Shown: positions 50,170-59,364, counted from the first letter of the stretch. The stretch: DNA of 64,000 nt from BOG-908 sp965198915 (GCA_965198915.1 CBDAQC010000002.1:496001-560000), one strand, 5' to 3'. The notes: generated by a model not told the origin, from the sequence alone. A program made the numbers and translations.

Positions 50170-51498
50170 TCAATCGCCTTCCGGCACGCCGACCGCTCCG
50201 CGCTCGGCGGTGCCGCCCAGCAGTATCAGCACCGGTCCGCCGCTGGACCAAGCGTTTGCGCCCTCGGCCAGTTCCTCCAGCTTTCCGCGCAGCACGCGGG
50301 TGTGTGACGTGCCGCCCGACTCGACGAGCACGGCGTGCATCGACGTGGAGAACCCCGCGCCTTCCAGCTCGTCACGCAGGCGGGGCAGGGTGGCCAGCCC
50401 CATATAGATGGCGAGCGTGACCCCCGGGCGCAACAGGCCGGCGTAGTCGATGCCCAGATCGGGCCGGCGGCGATGCGCGGTGACGAAGGTGACCGCGTGG
50501 GCCGCGTCACGGTGGGTGAGCGGGATGCCGGCCGCCGCCGCGCAGGCCAGCGCTGCGGTGATACCCGGGACCACGTCATAGTCTATTCCTGCGGCGGCCA
50601 GCGCCTCCACCTCCTCGCCGCCGCGGCCGAAGATGAAAGGGTCACCGCCCTTCAGCCGGACCACGCGGCGGCCCTGCCGTGCCAGGTCCACCAGCAGCGC
50701 GTTTATGTCGCGCTGCGGCATCGTGTGGTTGCCCTGGGCCTTGCCCACGTCAATCCGGTCGGCATCGCGCCTTGCTAGGTCCAGCACTTCGGCGGTGCCC
50801 AGGCGGTCATGCACGATCACGTCGGCTTCGCCGAGCAGCCGCAAACCGCGCAGGCTCACCAGGTCCGCCGCACCAGGGCCGGCGCCCACAAGATGCACGA
50901 TGCCGGGTGCGGGGCGGGGAAGACCAGCCTCCGCCGCGTCCAGTTCCGCCGCGTAGTCGGCGGCTGCGGCGTCCTCGTCGCCGGCCAGCGCAAGCTCTGC
51001 GGTGCGGCCGGCGAAAATTCGCTCCAGCAGCCGGCGGCGGCGCAGCGTGTCCGGGATGCGCCGCCGGGTCTCTGCCTTGAACCGCTCCGCCAGCGCTGCG
51101 AGCCGGCCATAGGCGGGCGGCACCCAGGTCTCGATACGGCCGCGCAGCAGGCGGGCCAGCACGGGCGCCGCCCCGCCGCTGCTGATTGCGATCGTCAGCG
51201 GGTCCCGGTCCACGATGGCGGGGGTTATGTAGCTGCACAGCTCCGGCTGGTCGACGACGTTGACCGGGATTCCGGCGGCCTGCGCCGCGGCTGAAAAGGC
51301 GGCCAGCTCGACCGCCGGCGCGCCGGACGCCACCGCGAGTGCGGCACCGGGGAAGCTTGCCTGCGCCGCGGTCTCGATACGCTCGATCACGGCGCCCAGG
51401 CTGTGGAACAGCTCCGCGCGGCGGTCGGTGGCTTCGTCCCGGCCCAGGATGATGACGCGGCGGTTCTGGATCTGGAGGAAGATGGGGTAGCCGCGCAT
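50170..51498 (-). CDS. cysG: Siroheme synthase CysG (precorrin-2 dehydrogenase / uroporphyrinogen-III methyltransferase)
   Basis: The product is 442 aa. The N-terminal domain (about 1-200) should carry out NAD-dependent oxidation of precorrin-2 and iron insertion. It keeps ISSGGAAPVLARLLRGRIE. However, its dinucleotide-binding loop reads VIILGRDEATDRRAELF instead of the usual GGGxxAxRK. The C-terminal SUMT domain (from about 215) is canonical, with HLVGAGPGAADLVSLRGLRL and RLKGGDPFIFGRGGEE. The product siroheme serves sulfite and nitrite reductases. The ATG at 51498 has a weak ribosome site and repeat A10 just upstream; the frame is open into the repeat. Confidence 0.92.
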   Translation of the reverse strand: MRGYPIFLQIQNRRVIILGRDEATDRRAELFHSLGAVIERIETAAQASFPGAALAVASGAPAVELAAFSAAAQAAGIPVNVVDQPELCSYITPAIVDRDPLTIAISSGGAAPVLARLLRGRIETWVPPAYGRLAALAERFKAETRRRIPDTLRRRRLLERIFAGRTAELALAGDEDAAAADYAAELDAAEAGLPRPAPGIVHLVGAGPGAADLVSLRGLRLLGEADVIVHDRLGTAEVLDLARRDADRIDVGKAQGNHTMPQRDINALLVDLARQGRRVVRLKGGDPFIFGRGGEEVEALAAAGIDYDVVPGITAALACAAAAGIPLTHRDAAHAVTFVTAHRRRPDLGIDYAGLLRPGVTLAIYMGLATLPRLRDELEGAGFSTSMHAVLVESGGTSHTRVLRGKLEELAEGANAWSSGGPVLILLGGTAERGAVGVPEGD

Positions 51499-51521
51499 CG
51501 GGAATTTGCTGGTTCCGTTGA

Positions 51522-51588
51522 GGAGAAAGCGACGGCCTTCTTTTTGCAAAAAAGAAGCAAAAAACTTTTGTCTCTCCGCCCGCATCCT
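51522..51588. repeat. Family A palindromic repeat, copy A10
   Basis: GAGAAAGCGACGGCCTTCTT, then TTTGCAAAAAAGAAGC, then AAAAAACTTTTGTCTCTCCG. The outer edge faces the cysG start about 24 bp away. A poor second arm (GTTCTTGGCTGAAGAAGAAG near 51646-51665) may complete a full element in the gap before the oxidoreductase gene. Confidence 0.78.
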
Positions 51589-51753
51589 GGTGCGTGCACC
51601 TTCGGACGGGAGTTGTACTTGCGCTTGCGGGTGTGAGTTGCCCGTTGTTCTTGGCTGAAGAAGAAGGTGGTGCCTGCTTCGGGCACTTTGCCCTGCCGTG
51701 CAACCCACGCTGCAGATGCGGCTTTGTGGGCCGAGCAGAAGTGGGAGCAGGGC

Positions 51754-53013
51754 ATGCCGGAGATCACGAGGCGGGGGCTGGCCGGGCTGGCAGGCGCGGG
51801 GCTTATTGCCAGCGCACAGGCGGCCGAAATGCCTGAGCCCGCGGCACTGCGCGGAACGGTCAAAGGCGGGCAGGTCAGCCTGCCGCCCCTGGACAATGCG
51901 AGCGATCTCTCCGGCAAGGTTCCGCAACTGGATCCGCGGGACAAGCGTCTGGGCGTGGCCGTGGTAGGACTGGGGCGCCTCGCGCTGACGCAGATCCTGC
52001 CGGGTTTCGCGCAAAGCAGGCACGTGCGGGTGACGGCGCTGGTGAGCGCCGAGCCGGACAAGGCGCGCATCATCGCGGCGCAGTACGGCGTGCCGGAGAA
52101 GAACCTTTACGACTACAAGAACTTCGACAGCATCAAGGACAATCCGGAGATAGACGTCGTCTACATCGTGCTGCCGAATGCGATGCATGCGGAATACACC
52201 GTGCGAGCGGCGCAGGCGGGCAAGCATGTGCTGTGCGAGAAACCGATGGCGACCAACGTGGCCGATGCGCAGCGCATGGTGGATGCGTGCAAGCAGGCCG
52301 GCCGCCGCCTGATGATCGCCTATCGCTGCCAGTATGCGCCGGAGTTCCGCGCGCTGGTCGACATGGTGCGCAACCGCACGCATGGCGACCTGCGCATGAT
52401 CGAGACGACGAACGGACAGAACAACGCCAATGACGGGCAATGGCGGCTGAACAAGGCGATGGCCGGCGGCGGATCCCTGCCCGATGTGGGGCTGTACTGC
52501 CTGAACACCGCGCGTTTCATCACCGGCGAGGAACCGGTGGAGATCACCGCGCGCATCGTGCAGCCCGCCGGCGATCCGCGCTTCCGCGAGGTGGAGGACA
52601 CCTGTAGCTTCACGCTGAAATTCCCCTCCGGCGTGATGGCAATCTGCGGATCGGGCTATTCCTACCACGAGAACCGTTTCCTACGCCTGATGGCGACCGA
52701 AGCCACGTTCGGGCTGGACCCCGCCTACGGCTACGACAATGTGACGATGCAGATATTCCGGCGTGACGGCATGAGCACCGCGCTGGAGCAGCGCCGGTGG
52801 TCGCCGAAGAACCAGTTTGCGCTCGAGATGGATGCCTATGCCGAAGCGATACGCACCGGCGCGGTGCCGCTTACGCCTGGTGAGGAGGGATTGCAGGACA
52901 TGCGGCTGATGGCAGCGATCTACGAGGCGGCCGCGGGCGGCAGCGTGGTCAAGCTGGCGCCCGCGGCGCGGCTGGACGAGACACGCGGTCCGCCGGTGGG
53001 GGTGGAGGGCTAG
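51754..53013 (+). CDS. Gfo/Idh/MocA oxidoreductase, glucose-fructose-oxidoreductase-like
   Basis: The product is 419 aa. A twin-arginine-type leader (TRRGLAGLAGAGLIASAQA) suggests export in folded form with bound cofactor. A Rossmann fold (VAVVGLGRLALTQILPGF) is followed by the family catalytic motif CEKPMATN. A C-terminal GFO domain includes GGGSLPDVGLYCLNTARF. Pro-rich N-terminal arms (LPPLDNASDLSGKVPQLDPR) resemble those of the Zymomonas enzyme, which couples glucose oxidation to fructose reduction. The substrate pair here is not proven. The ATG at 51754 follows GGAG by seven bases. Confidence 0.88.
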   Translation: MPEITRRGLAGLAGAGLIASAQAAEMPEPAALRGTVKGGQVSLPPLDNASDLSGKVPQLDPRDKRLGVAVVGLGRLALTQILPGFAQSRHVRVTALVSAEPDKARIIAAQYGVPEKNLYDYKNFDSIKDNPEIDVVYIVLPNAMHAEYTVRAAQAGKHVLCEKPMATNVADAQRMVDACKQAGRRLMIAYRCQYAPEFRALVDMVRNRTHGDLRMIETTNGQNNANDGQWRLNKAMAGGGSLPDVGLYCLNTARFITGEEPVEITARIVQPAGDPRFREVEDTCSFTLKFPSGVMAICGSGYSYHENRFLRLMATEATFGLDPAYGYDNVTMQIFRRDGMSTALEQRRWSPKNQFALEMDAYAEAIRTGAVPLTPGEEGLQDMRLMAAIYEAAAGGSVVKLAPAARLDETRGPPVGVEG

Positions 53014-54431
53014 GCAGCTTCCAGCGCATGCTCGACGCCCAACAGCGCGCATGCTGCCTCCGCCGGGCCGGGCCGGGCAAAGAGGAAGCCCTGCGCGTAG
53101 GTGCAGCCCAGCGCGGCTAGGCGTTCGGCTACCTCGGCCGTCTCCACCCCGTCTGCCACGACATCTATGCCCAGCCCCAGGCCGAGCCATAGCATCGCCA
53201 TCACGCAGGCTTCCGCGCGTGGGTCCTCCGTCAAGGTCTGGATGAACGTCTTGCCAATCTTGATGGCGTCGAACGGCATGTCGCGCAGGTGGAAAAAATT
53301 CGACTCGCTGCCGAAATCGTCCAGCACCGCGCGCGCGCCCTGCTCGTGCAGCACGTCGATCAGCTCGCGGGCCAGCGCGCGGTCCCGCGTCAACGCGGCC
53401 TCGCTGATCTCGACCTCCAGCCGGCTCAGATCCATCCGGCGCTGCCAGGCGCCGGGCTGGGCGTTGAGAAGCCCGATCAGCTCGCGCACCTGGCCGGGCG
53501 AGACATTGATGGCGTAGCGGCACCAGGCGGGCCAGTCCTGCGTATCGGCGGCGACCTGGCGTAGCAGGGACATGCTTATCTGGCCCGCAAGGCCCATCTC
53601 GTCGGCCAGCGGGATGAACTGCTCGGGCAGCAGGACTCCGAGCTGCGGATGGTTCCACCTTGCCAAAATCTCGAACTTGGCAATCTCCGCGCCGGGAAGC
53701 CGCACGATCGGCTGGTAGTAGGGCACGATCTGGCCGGCCTCGATGGCGCGCTGCAGCTCCCTGCGATTGCGCTGTCGCGTGAGCACGTCTTCCGCCTGCA
53801 CCTGGCCGCAAATGTGGGTGCGCCCGCCGCCCTCCTGTTTTGCCTGCGCCAGCGCGGACCTCGCGGCGCGCAGCAGGGTGTCGGCATTAGGGCCGTGCAC
53901 GGGGGCGAGCGCCACGCCCATGCTGGTCCCGGCGTCTATCAGCTGGCCGGCCGCCTGGTAGGGGACCGCCAGGCTGGCGGCAATGCGGGCAACAGCGGCC
54001 GGCACGTCATCCAGATCGGCGGAAGCGGTGAGCAGAAGGGCGAAGCCGTCGCCGTCCATGCGCGCGGCGTGGTCGCGTTCGGCCCCGGCCTGCAGCCGGC
54101 TGGCTACGGCCTGCAGTATCTCGTCGGCGGTAGCCTGGCCGAGATTGGCGTTCACCCGGTCGAAACCGTCCAGGTCGACAAGGAGGAGCGCGAAGGGGGC
54201 GGTACGGGCGAACTGGGCAGCCAGTGTTTCCGTGAACGCCTGGCGGTTGGCGAGCTGGGTCAGGGGATCCCGCCGGGCGATACGGAACAGGTCCAGCTGG
54301 CGGGCGGATTGCAGGGCGGCGTTTGTGGCGGCCTGCAGGCGCAGGGCTTTGCGCGCGCTTGCGAGGTGGCCGATGGTGACGGCCAGGGCGATACCTGTAG
54401 CCAGGAGAAAGGTTAGCAGGAGCGTAAACAT
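53010..54431 (-). CDS. Degenerate GGDEF-EAL protein
   Basis: The product is 473 aa. One N-terminal membrane segment (about 3-22) is followed by a GGDEF domain whose active loop is MDGDGF, which should not make cyclic di-GMP. The EAL domain has EILARW instead of EAL, DDFGSESNFF instead of DDFGTGYSSL, KIGKTF instead of KIDRSF, and ADGVET instead of AEGVET. Several catalytic positions are thus changed, although the DD pair and the Asn in NVSPG remain. It is more likely a cyclic-di-GMP sensor or protein-interaction module than an enzyme. Its stop codon overlaps that of the convergent oxidoreductase in a CTAG palindrome. Confidence 0.88.
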   Translation of the reverse strand: MFTLLLTFLLATGIALAVTIGHLASARKALRLQAATNAALQSARQLDLFRIARRDPLTQLANRQAFTETLAAQFARTAPFALLLVDLDGFDRVNANLGQATADEILQAVASRLQAGAERDHAARMDGDGFALLLTASADLDDVPAAVARIAASLAVPYQAAGQLIDAGTSMGVALAPVHGPNADTLLRAARSALAQAKQEGGGRTHICGQVQAEDVLTRQRNRRELQRAIEAGQIVPYYQPIVRLPGAEIAKFEILARWNHPQLGVLLPEQFIPLADEMGLAGQISMSLLRQVAADTQDWPAWCRYAINVSPGQVRELIGLLNAQPGAWQRRMDLSRLEVEISEAALTRDRALARELIDVLHEQGARAVLDDFGSESNFFHLRDMPFDAIKIGKTFIQTLTEDPRAEACVMAMLWLGLGLGIDVVADGVETAEVAERLAALGCTYAQGFLFARPGPAEAACALLGVEHALEAA

Positions 54432-54670
54432 GGGTGCTGCCCTGGTGGATTTGTCCAGAAATAACGCCCGCCGCTGAAAATCCGGTTAATGGCGCGGGAA
54501 GCTTTCGCCTTCGTTCCTGACCGGCAATCCGGGAGCGTTCTGCCCGGTCTGTCGCCTGGTGTGATCCGTAGCCTGTCATGCGGGCTCAGCGACGTGCCCG
54601 CTGCGGCGCCTGCTTGCCAGCCTGCGCTGCGCAGGCGCATTGTCCCTTGGGGAGAACGAAAGGCGGGACG

Positions 54671-55057
54671 ATGCGACGCCGTGTCTGGGTGACAGCATTT
54701 CTGGCGCTGGCGGCGGCGGCCCCGGTCTACACCGTGCGGGACGGCATTTTCATCGACCGCGGCACCTACAAGGGTTTTCTATATTACGGTGACCAGTGCG
54801 AGAGATGTCACGGGCCGGAAGGCGCAGGGGGATCGTTTGCGCCCGATCTGACCGACAGCCTGCGGCACATGGATGCGGCCAAGTTCGACAGCGTGGTGCT
54901 GGAGGGCCGCAAGAACATGACGACCGCGGTGCACAACATCATGCCGTCATTCCGGCCCAATCCGGACGTGGTGGACAATCTGGGCAACATCTACGCCTAC
55001 CTGAAGGCAAGATCGGATGGTGCGCTACGGCGCGGGCATCCCGAACATATCGAGTAG
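54671..55057 (+). CDS. Second XoxG-like cytochrome c
   Basis: The product is 128 aa. A short signal peptide (MRRRVWVTAFLALAAAAPVY) is followed by VRDGIFIDRGTYKGFLYYGD, the haem site CERCHG, and NLGNIYAYLKARSDGALRRG with a HPEH-IE end. It aligns with the XoxG at 17227-17664 along the whole mature length. It stands alone, 35 kb from xoxF, between the degenerate EAL gene and phaC, and no dehydrogenase gene is adjacent. It could serve XoxF under other conditions or another PQQ dehydrogenase elsewhere. The ATG at 54671 has GGCGGG close upstream. Confidence 0.88.
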   Translation: MRRRVWVTAFLALAAAAPVYTVRDGIFIDRGTYKGFLYYGDQCERCHGPEGAGGSFAPDLTDSLRHMDAAKFDSVVLEGRKNMTTAVHNIMPSFRPNPDVVDNLGNIYAYLKARSDGALRRGHPEHIE

Positions 55058-55144
55058 GCAGGCTGCTTTTCACCGACCACGCACGCCCGACTAAATGCGG
55101 CGCCCAAGCAAGAAAATCGGGCTTAGAAAAAGCCGCCAGCTCCG

Positions 55145-56959
55145 TCAGGCTCCTGATTTCACCAGCACGTAACTTCCGGGCGCATCCTCGATTGGCACAA
55201 GCCGTCCGTCACCCGGCAGGCGCGCCGGGACTTCTTCGGGCGCGTGGGCGGTGACCCAGGCATTCCAGTCGCTCCACCAGGAGCCGGACATCTCCACCGC
55301 GCCGTCCAGCCAGGCTTGCGGGTCGGGCGGCAGGGCCTCATTCACCCAGTGATTGTATTTGCCGCCGTCCGGCGGGTTCACCACGCCGGCAATATGCCCG
55401 GACGCCGCCAGCACGAAGCGCTTCGGCCCGCCCAGAAGCTGGGTGCCGCGATACGTGCTGCGCCAGGGCGCGATGTGGTCCTCACGGGTGGAGAGGAAGT
55501 AGGCGGGCGTGGTGACCTGGCCCAGATTCAGCGTCTCGCCATCCAGCGTGAGCGCATCGGGCTTGGCGAGCAGGTTCTGCTGATACATGTGGCGCAGATA
55601 GTAGCTGTGCATGCGCGCCGGCATGCGGGTGGCGTCGGCGTTCCAGTAGAGCAGGTCGAAGGGAAACGGGTCGTTGCCGAGCAGGTAGTTGTTGACCACG
55701 AAAGACCAGATCAGGTCGTTGGCGCGCAGCATGTTGAAAGTGGAGGCCATGTCGCCGCCTTCGAGATAGCCGTGCTCCTGCATGCGGCCCTCGAGGGATT
55801 TCAGCTGCTCCTCATCGATGAACACGCTCAGCTCGCCGGCTTCCTCGAAGTCCAGCAGGCAGACAAAGAAGGTTGCCGACTTGATGCGATCGATCTCGCG
55901 CTTTGCCATCCAGGCCAGCGTGGCGCCTAGCAGTGTGCCGCCCAGGCAGTAGCCGATGCAGTTTACGTGGCGCTCGCCGGTGGCGGCCTCAATCGCGTCG
56001 AGTGCCGCGAAGACGCCCTTGTGCATGTAATCCTCGAACCCGGCATCGGCCAGGCGCTCGTCCGGGTTGACCCAGCTCACCATGAACACGGTGTGGCCCT
56101 GGCTGACGGCGTAGCGCACCAGGCTGTTCTTCGGGCGCAGATCCAGGATGTAGAACTTGTTGATCCAGGGCGGCAGGATCAGCAGCGGACGTTTGAGAAC
56201 GGTCTCGGTGGTGGGGTTATACTGGATGAGCTGCATCAGCTCGTTCTGGAACACCACGCGGCCTGGCGAGACGCCGATGTTGTCGCCGAGCTTGAAGGCG
56301 TCGGGGTCCGTCATGCGTATGCTGAGCTTGCCCCGGCCGCGTTCGAGGTCGGAGAGCAAGTTGTTCAGGCCGCGCAGCAGGTTCTCGCCGCCGGTCTCCT
56401 GCGTGCGGCGCAGGACTTCGGGGTTTGTCAGCAGGAAGTTCGACGGGCTCATCGCGTCCATGAACTGGCGCGCGTAGAAATCCACTTTCTTGGCGGCCTT
56501 CGGGTCCAGCCCGTCCACGTGGCTGACCACGTCATGCACGTAGCGCGCGCTCAGCAGGTAGCTCTGCTTGATGAAGTCGAACACCTCGCCCTGGCGCCAG
56601 GACTCGTCGCGGAAACGCTTGTCCTTCGCGTCCGGTTCGATCACCGGGCCGGCCTGCATGCCCATCATCCGGCGCGTGGTGTTCTGCCAAAGCGTCACGT
56701 AATCCTGCCAGAAGCCGATCTGCGCCTGCACCAGCCGGGCCGGGTTGGCCACCAGGCGAGCGGTCATCTCCAGGAAGGCACGGCCGATGTTGAGCGGGTC
56801 CGCGCTGGGCACGGTGCGGGACTGGCGCTCCAGCCAGTCGGCGACGATGCGCTGCGAGCGCTCGGCCACGTCGGCCATGGTGCGGCCGATTACCTGCGGG
56901 TCGGCCAGCTTGAAATCGACCGGCTTGGGGTCTGTCTCTGGCGTGCGTGCGTCGGGCAT
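55145..56959 (-). CDS. phaC: Class I poly(3-hydroxyalkanoate) synthase
   Basis: The product is 604 aa, normal for class I. An N-terminal PhaC_N domain includes SPSNFLLTNPEVLRRTQETG. The catalytic alpha/beta hydrolase domain has the lipase-like box GYCLGG with nucleophile Cys338. The Asp is in STREDHIAPW and the His is in ASGHIAGVVNPP. It polymerises hydroxyacyl-CoA into storage granules. phaAB are not adjacent. It is divergent from a lipoprotein gene. Confidence 0.95.
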   Translation of the reverse strand: MPDARTPETDPKPVDFKLADPQVIGRTMADVAERSQRIVADWLERQSRTVPSADPLNIGRAFLEMTARLVANPARLVQAQIGFWQDYVTLWQNTTRRMMGMQAGPVIEPDAKDKRFRDESWRQGEVFDFIKQSYLLSARYVHDVVSHVDGLDPKAAKKVDFYARQFMDAMSPSNFLLTNPEVLRRTQETGGENLLRGLNNLLSDLERGRGKLSIRMTDPDAFKLGDNIGVSPGRVVFQNELMQLIQYNPTTETVLKRPLLILPPWINKFYILDLRPKNSLVRYAVSQGHTVFMVSWVNPDERLADAGFEDYMHKGVFAALDAIEAATGERHVNCIGYCLGGTLLGATLAWMAKREIDRIKSATFFVCLLDFEEAGELSVFIDEEQLKSLEGRMQEHGYLEGGDMASTFNMLRANDLIWSFVVNNYLLGNDPFPFDLLYWNADATRMPARMHSYYLRHMYQQNLLAKPDALTLDGETLNLGQVTTPAYFLSTREDHIAPWRSTYRGTQLLGGPKRFVLAASGHIAGVVNPPDGGKYNHWVNEALPPDPQAWLDGAVEMSGSWWSDWNAWVTAHAPEEVPARLPGDGRLVPIEDAPGSYVLVKSGA

Positions 56960-57029
56960 TTCCTGATGTATCCTTTCCGGCGGGCGCGGACGGGGTAAGA
57001 TCGGCGCGTCGGTCGGAGGCTGCGGCTTT

Positions 57030-58037
57030 ATGCCTGGTTGTTGGTCAGAGGGTAGGCGGCGGGGGGCTCCGGTTCAAGCGAGGGCTGGCTGGGCGCCTGC
57101 AGGATTGATGGTGGCGATGGGCCTGGCGCTTGCCGGGTGCAGCGATCCGCTGAGCGGCCCGGTCGACCTTTTCCACGATTTGCAGGGCGGTGAGATTGCC
57201 GCGCAGCGCCCGCCGCCGCCCGGCGCGGGACAGCCCTATCCGAAGCTGGGGACAGTGCCGGCCAAGCCGGTGCTGCCCGCCCAAGCGTATAGGAGCGGGC
57301 TGGCGGCCCAATTGCTCGCCGAGCGCGACAGGACGGAGCGCGTGGCGGCCGACACCCCCGTGGAGCCTGTCCCGCCTCCGCCGCCGCCCCAGCCAGTCGT
57401 GGCCGCGGTGCCAACCGCTGCACCGCAGGCACAAATGGCCGCGGACGGGGCACCCGGGGCGCCGCCCCCCGCCTCGGCCACGCTGGACACGGCGGAGGCA
57501 CCGCCGCCACAGGCAGCACCTGACCCCGGCAAGCCGGCGCAGCCCGCGGCGGCAAACACGCCGGCGCCCGCGGCCGCGGCAACCCAACCCGGACCGGCCC
57601 CTGGAACGCCGGTCACCCTGGCCGGCGGTTCCGCCGACTTCGCCGCCGCGCCGACATTGCCGGACGCGCCGCCACCGCCAGCGAATTTCGAGGGCGTGCC
57701 GGCCCAGCCGCTGCCCACCTTGCGCGTGCTGCCGGCCGGAACGGCGCTGCCGACTGGGACGCAGGTGTATTTCGCGGACGGGTCCGCGGTGCTCGGCGCA
57801 AGCCAGACGCAGGCGCTGAAGGATTTCCTGTCACACCGGCGCAAGCAGGCAATCGAAGTCGTGGGGCTGGGCGGTGCCGCGTCGGACACGCCGGACGGCC
57901 AGGCGGCGGCGGTCGAGCTGGCCTTGAAACGGGCGCGCGCTGTGGCCGCCGCCTTGCGCGCCCAGCGCGTGCCGGCAGATGCCATACGGCTGAGCGCCGA
58001 TGCCTTCGGACGTGGCGCGGTGCTGCGGCTGCAGTAA
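57030..58037 (+). CDS. Pro/Ala-rich lipoprotein with a C-terminal OmpA-like domain
   Basis: The product is 335 aa. A type II signal with lipobox LALAGC (Cys37) is followed by SDPLSGPVDLFHDLQGGEIA, then a long Pro/Ala-rich linker (about 105-230). A C-terminal OmpA-like domain begins at VYFADGSAVL and includes KRARAVAAALRAQRVPADAI. This layout suits an outer-membrane lipoprotein that reaches across the periplasm to bind peptidoglycan. The start is uncertain; ATG at 57030 is weakly placed after GGAGG, and a shorter signal peptide beginning nearer 57108 is possible. Confidence 0.75.
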   Translation: MPGCWSEGRRRGAPVQARAGWAPAGLMVAMGLALAGCSDPLSGPVDLFHDLQGGEIAAQRPPPPGAGQPYPKLGTVPAKPVLPAQAYRSGLAAQLLAERDRTERVAADTPVEPVPPPPPPQPVVAAVPTAAPQAQMAADGAPGAPPPASATLDTAEAPPPQAAPDPGKPAQPAAANTPAPAAAATQPGPAPGTPVTLAGGSADFAAAPTLPDAPPPPANFEGVPAQPLPTLRVLPAGTALPTGTQVYFADGSAVLGASQTQALKDFLSHRRKQAIEVVGLGGAASDTPDGQAAAVELALKRARAVAAALRAQRVPADAIRLSADAFGRGAVLRLQ

Positions 58038-58059
58038 GTTCGATACCGCGGATTCCTGG

Positions 58060-58131
58060 CCGAAAAAGTGTCGGCTGGGAGCGGTTCTTTGCTTCTTTCC
58101 GTAAAAACGGAAGGCCTGTTTTTCTACTTCC
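58060..58131. repeat. Family A palindromic repeat, copy A11 (partly decayed)
   Basis: CGAAAAAGTGTCGGCTGGGA is followed by GCGGTTCTTTGCTTCTTTCC, then GTAAAAACGGAAGGCCTGTT and TTTCTACTTCC. The hairpin TTCCGTAAAAACGGAA keeps the pattern with new bases. The outer edge lies 13 bp before the aminotransferase start. Confidence 0.7.
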
Positions 58132-58143
58132 AGGGCGCACACG

Positions 58144-59364
58144 ATGACCGAAGAGTTCCACCGCATACGCCGCCTGCCTCCTTACGTGTTCGCCGAGGTG
58201 AACGCGGCCAAGGCGCGCGCGCGCAGCGCGGGGCAGGACATCATCGATTTGGGCATGGGCAACCCCGACAGCCCCACGCCGCCGCACATCGTGGCGAAGC
58301 TGGTGGAGACCGTGTCCGACCCCCGGACGCACCGCTATTCGACGAGCAAGGGCATCCCGGGACTGCGCCGCGCGCTGGCCGCCTATTACGCGCGCCGCTT
58401 CGGGGTGAAGCTCGATCCGGAGAGCGAGGTGATCGCGACCCTCGGCTCGAAGGAGGGCCTGGCCAACCTGGCCTCCGCCATCACCAGCCCCGGCGACACC
58501 ATCCTGGTGCCCAACCCGTCCTACCCGATACACCAGTTCGGCTTCATCATCGCCGGCGCGTCCGTGCGCAGCATCCCCGCTCAACCGGGCGAGGCGATGC
58601 TGCGCGCCCTGGAGGTGGGCGTGCGCCATTCCGTGCCCAAACCCACCGCACTGATCGTGAACTTCCCCAGCAACCCTACCGCCTATCTGGCGGACCTGGA
58701 TTTCTACACCGAGCTGGTGGCCTTCGCGCGCCGGCACGACGTGTGGATCCTGTCCGACCTCGCGTACGCGGAGATCTATTTCGGTAACGTGCCGCCGCCG
58801 TCGATACTGCAGGTGCCTGGCGCCAAGGACATCGCGGTGGAGTTCACCTCGATGTCCAAGACGTATTCCATGCCGGGCTGGCGCATCGGCTTCGCCGCCG
58901 GCAACCCGCGTCTGGTCTCGGCCCTGGCGCGGATGAAATCCTACCTGGATTACGGCGCGTTTACGCCGATACAGGTGGCCGCCACCGCGGCGCTGAACGG
59001 CCCGCAGGATTGCGTGGCGGAGATGCGGGCGCTCTACAAGGAACGCCGGGACGTACTGGTGCGCGGACTGGGCCAGGCGGGATGGGACGTGCCCTCGCCG
59101 GAGGGCAGCATGTTCGCCTGGGCGCCGATCCCGCCGCGCTACGCCCATCTGGGCAGCGTGGAGTTCTCCAAGCTGCTGCTGCAGCGCGCCCAGGTAGCGG
59201 TGGCGCCGGGGCTGGGGTTCGGCGAACACGGCGACGGCCACGTGCGCATCGGCCTGGTGGAGAACACTCAGCGGCTGCGCCAGGCGATACGCAACATACG
59301 CGCCTTTCTGCAGGCGGACAGCAACGTGGCGCCCGTGCTGCCGGCTCTGGCCGCCGCACCTTGA
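58144..59364 (+). CDS. alaC: Class I/II aminotransferase (AlaC-like)
   Basis: The product is 406 aa, fold-type I PLP enzyme. The PLP Lys is Lys239 in SMSKTYSMPGWRIGF. DLGMGNPDSPTPPHI, FPSNPTAYLAD and SDLAYAEIYF are typical of the alanine/LL-diaminopimelate aminotransferase group. Coupling to homoserine dehydrogenase through a TTGA overlap is common in alphaproteobacteria for this AlaC-like aminotransferase. It probably makes alanine from pyruvate and glutamate, or acts on a related keto acid. Repeat A11 lies just upstream and takes the place of a normal leader. Confidence 0.9.
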   Translation: MTEEFHRIRRLPPYVFAEVNAAKARARSAGQDIIDLGMGNPDSPTPPHIVAKLVETVSDPRTHRYSTSKGIPGLRRALAAYYARRFGVKLDPESEVIATLGSKEGLANLASAITSPGDTILVPNPSYPIHQFGFIIAGASVRSIPAQPGEAMLRALEVGVRHSVPKPTALIVNFPSNPTAYLADLDFYTELVAFARRHDVWILSDLAYAEIYFGNVPPPSILQVPGAKDIAVEFTSMSKTYSMPGWRIGFAAGNPRLVSALARMKSYLDYGAFTPIQVAATAALNGPQDCVAEMRALYKERRDVLVRGLGQAGWDVPSPEGSMFAWAPIPPRYAHLGSVEFSKLLLQRAQVAVAPGLGFGEHGDGHVRIGLVENTQRLRQAIRNIRAFLQADSNVAPVLPALAAAP

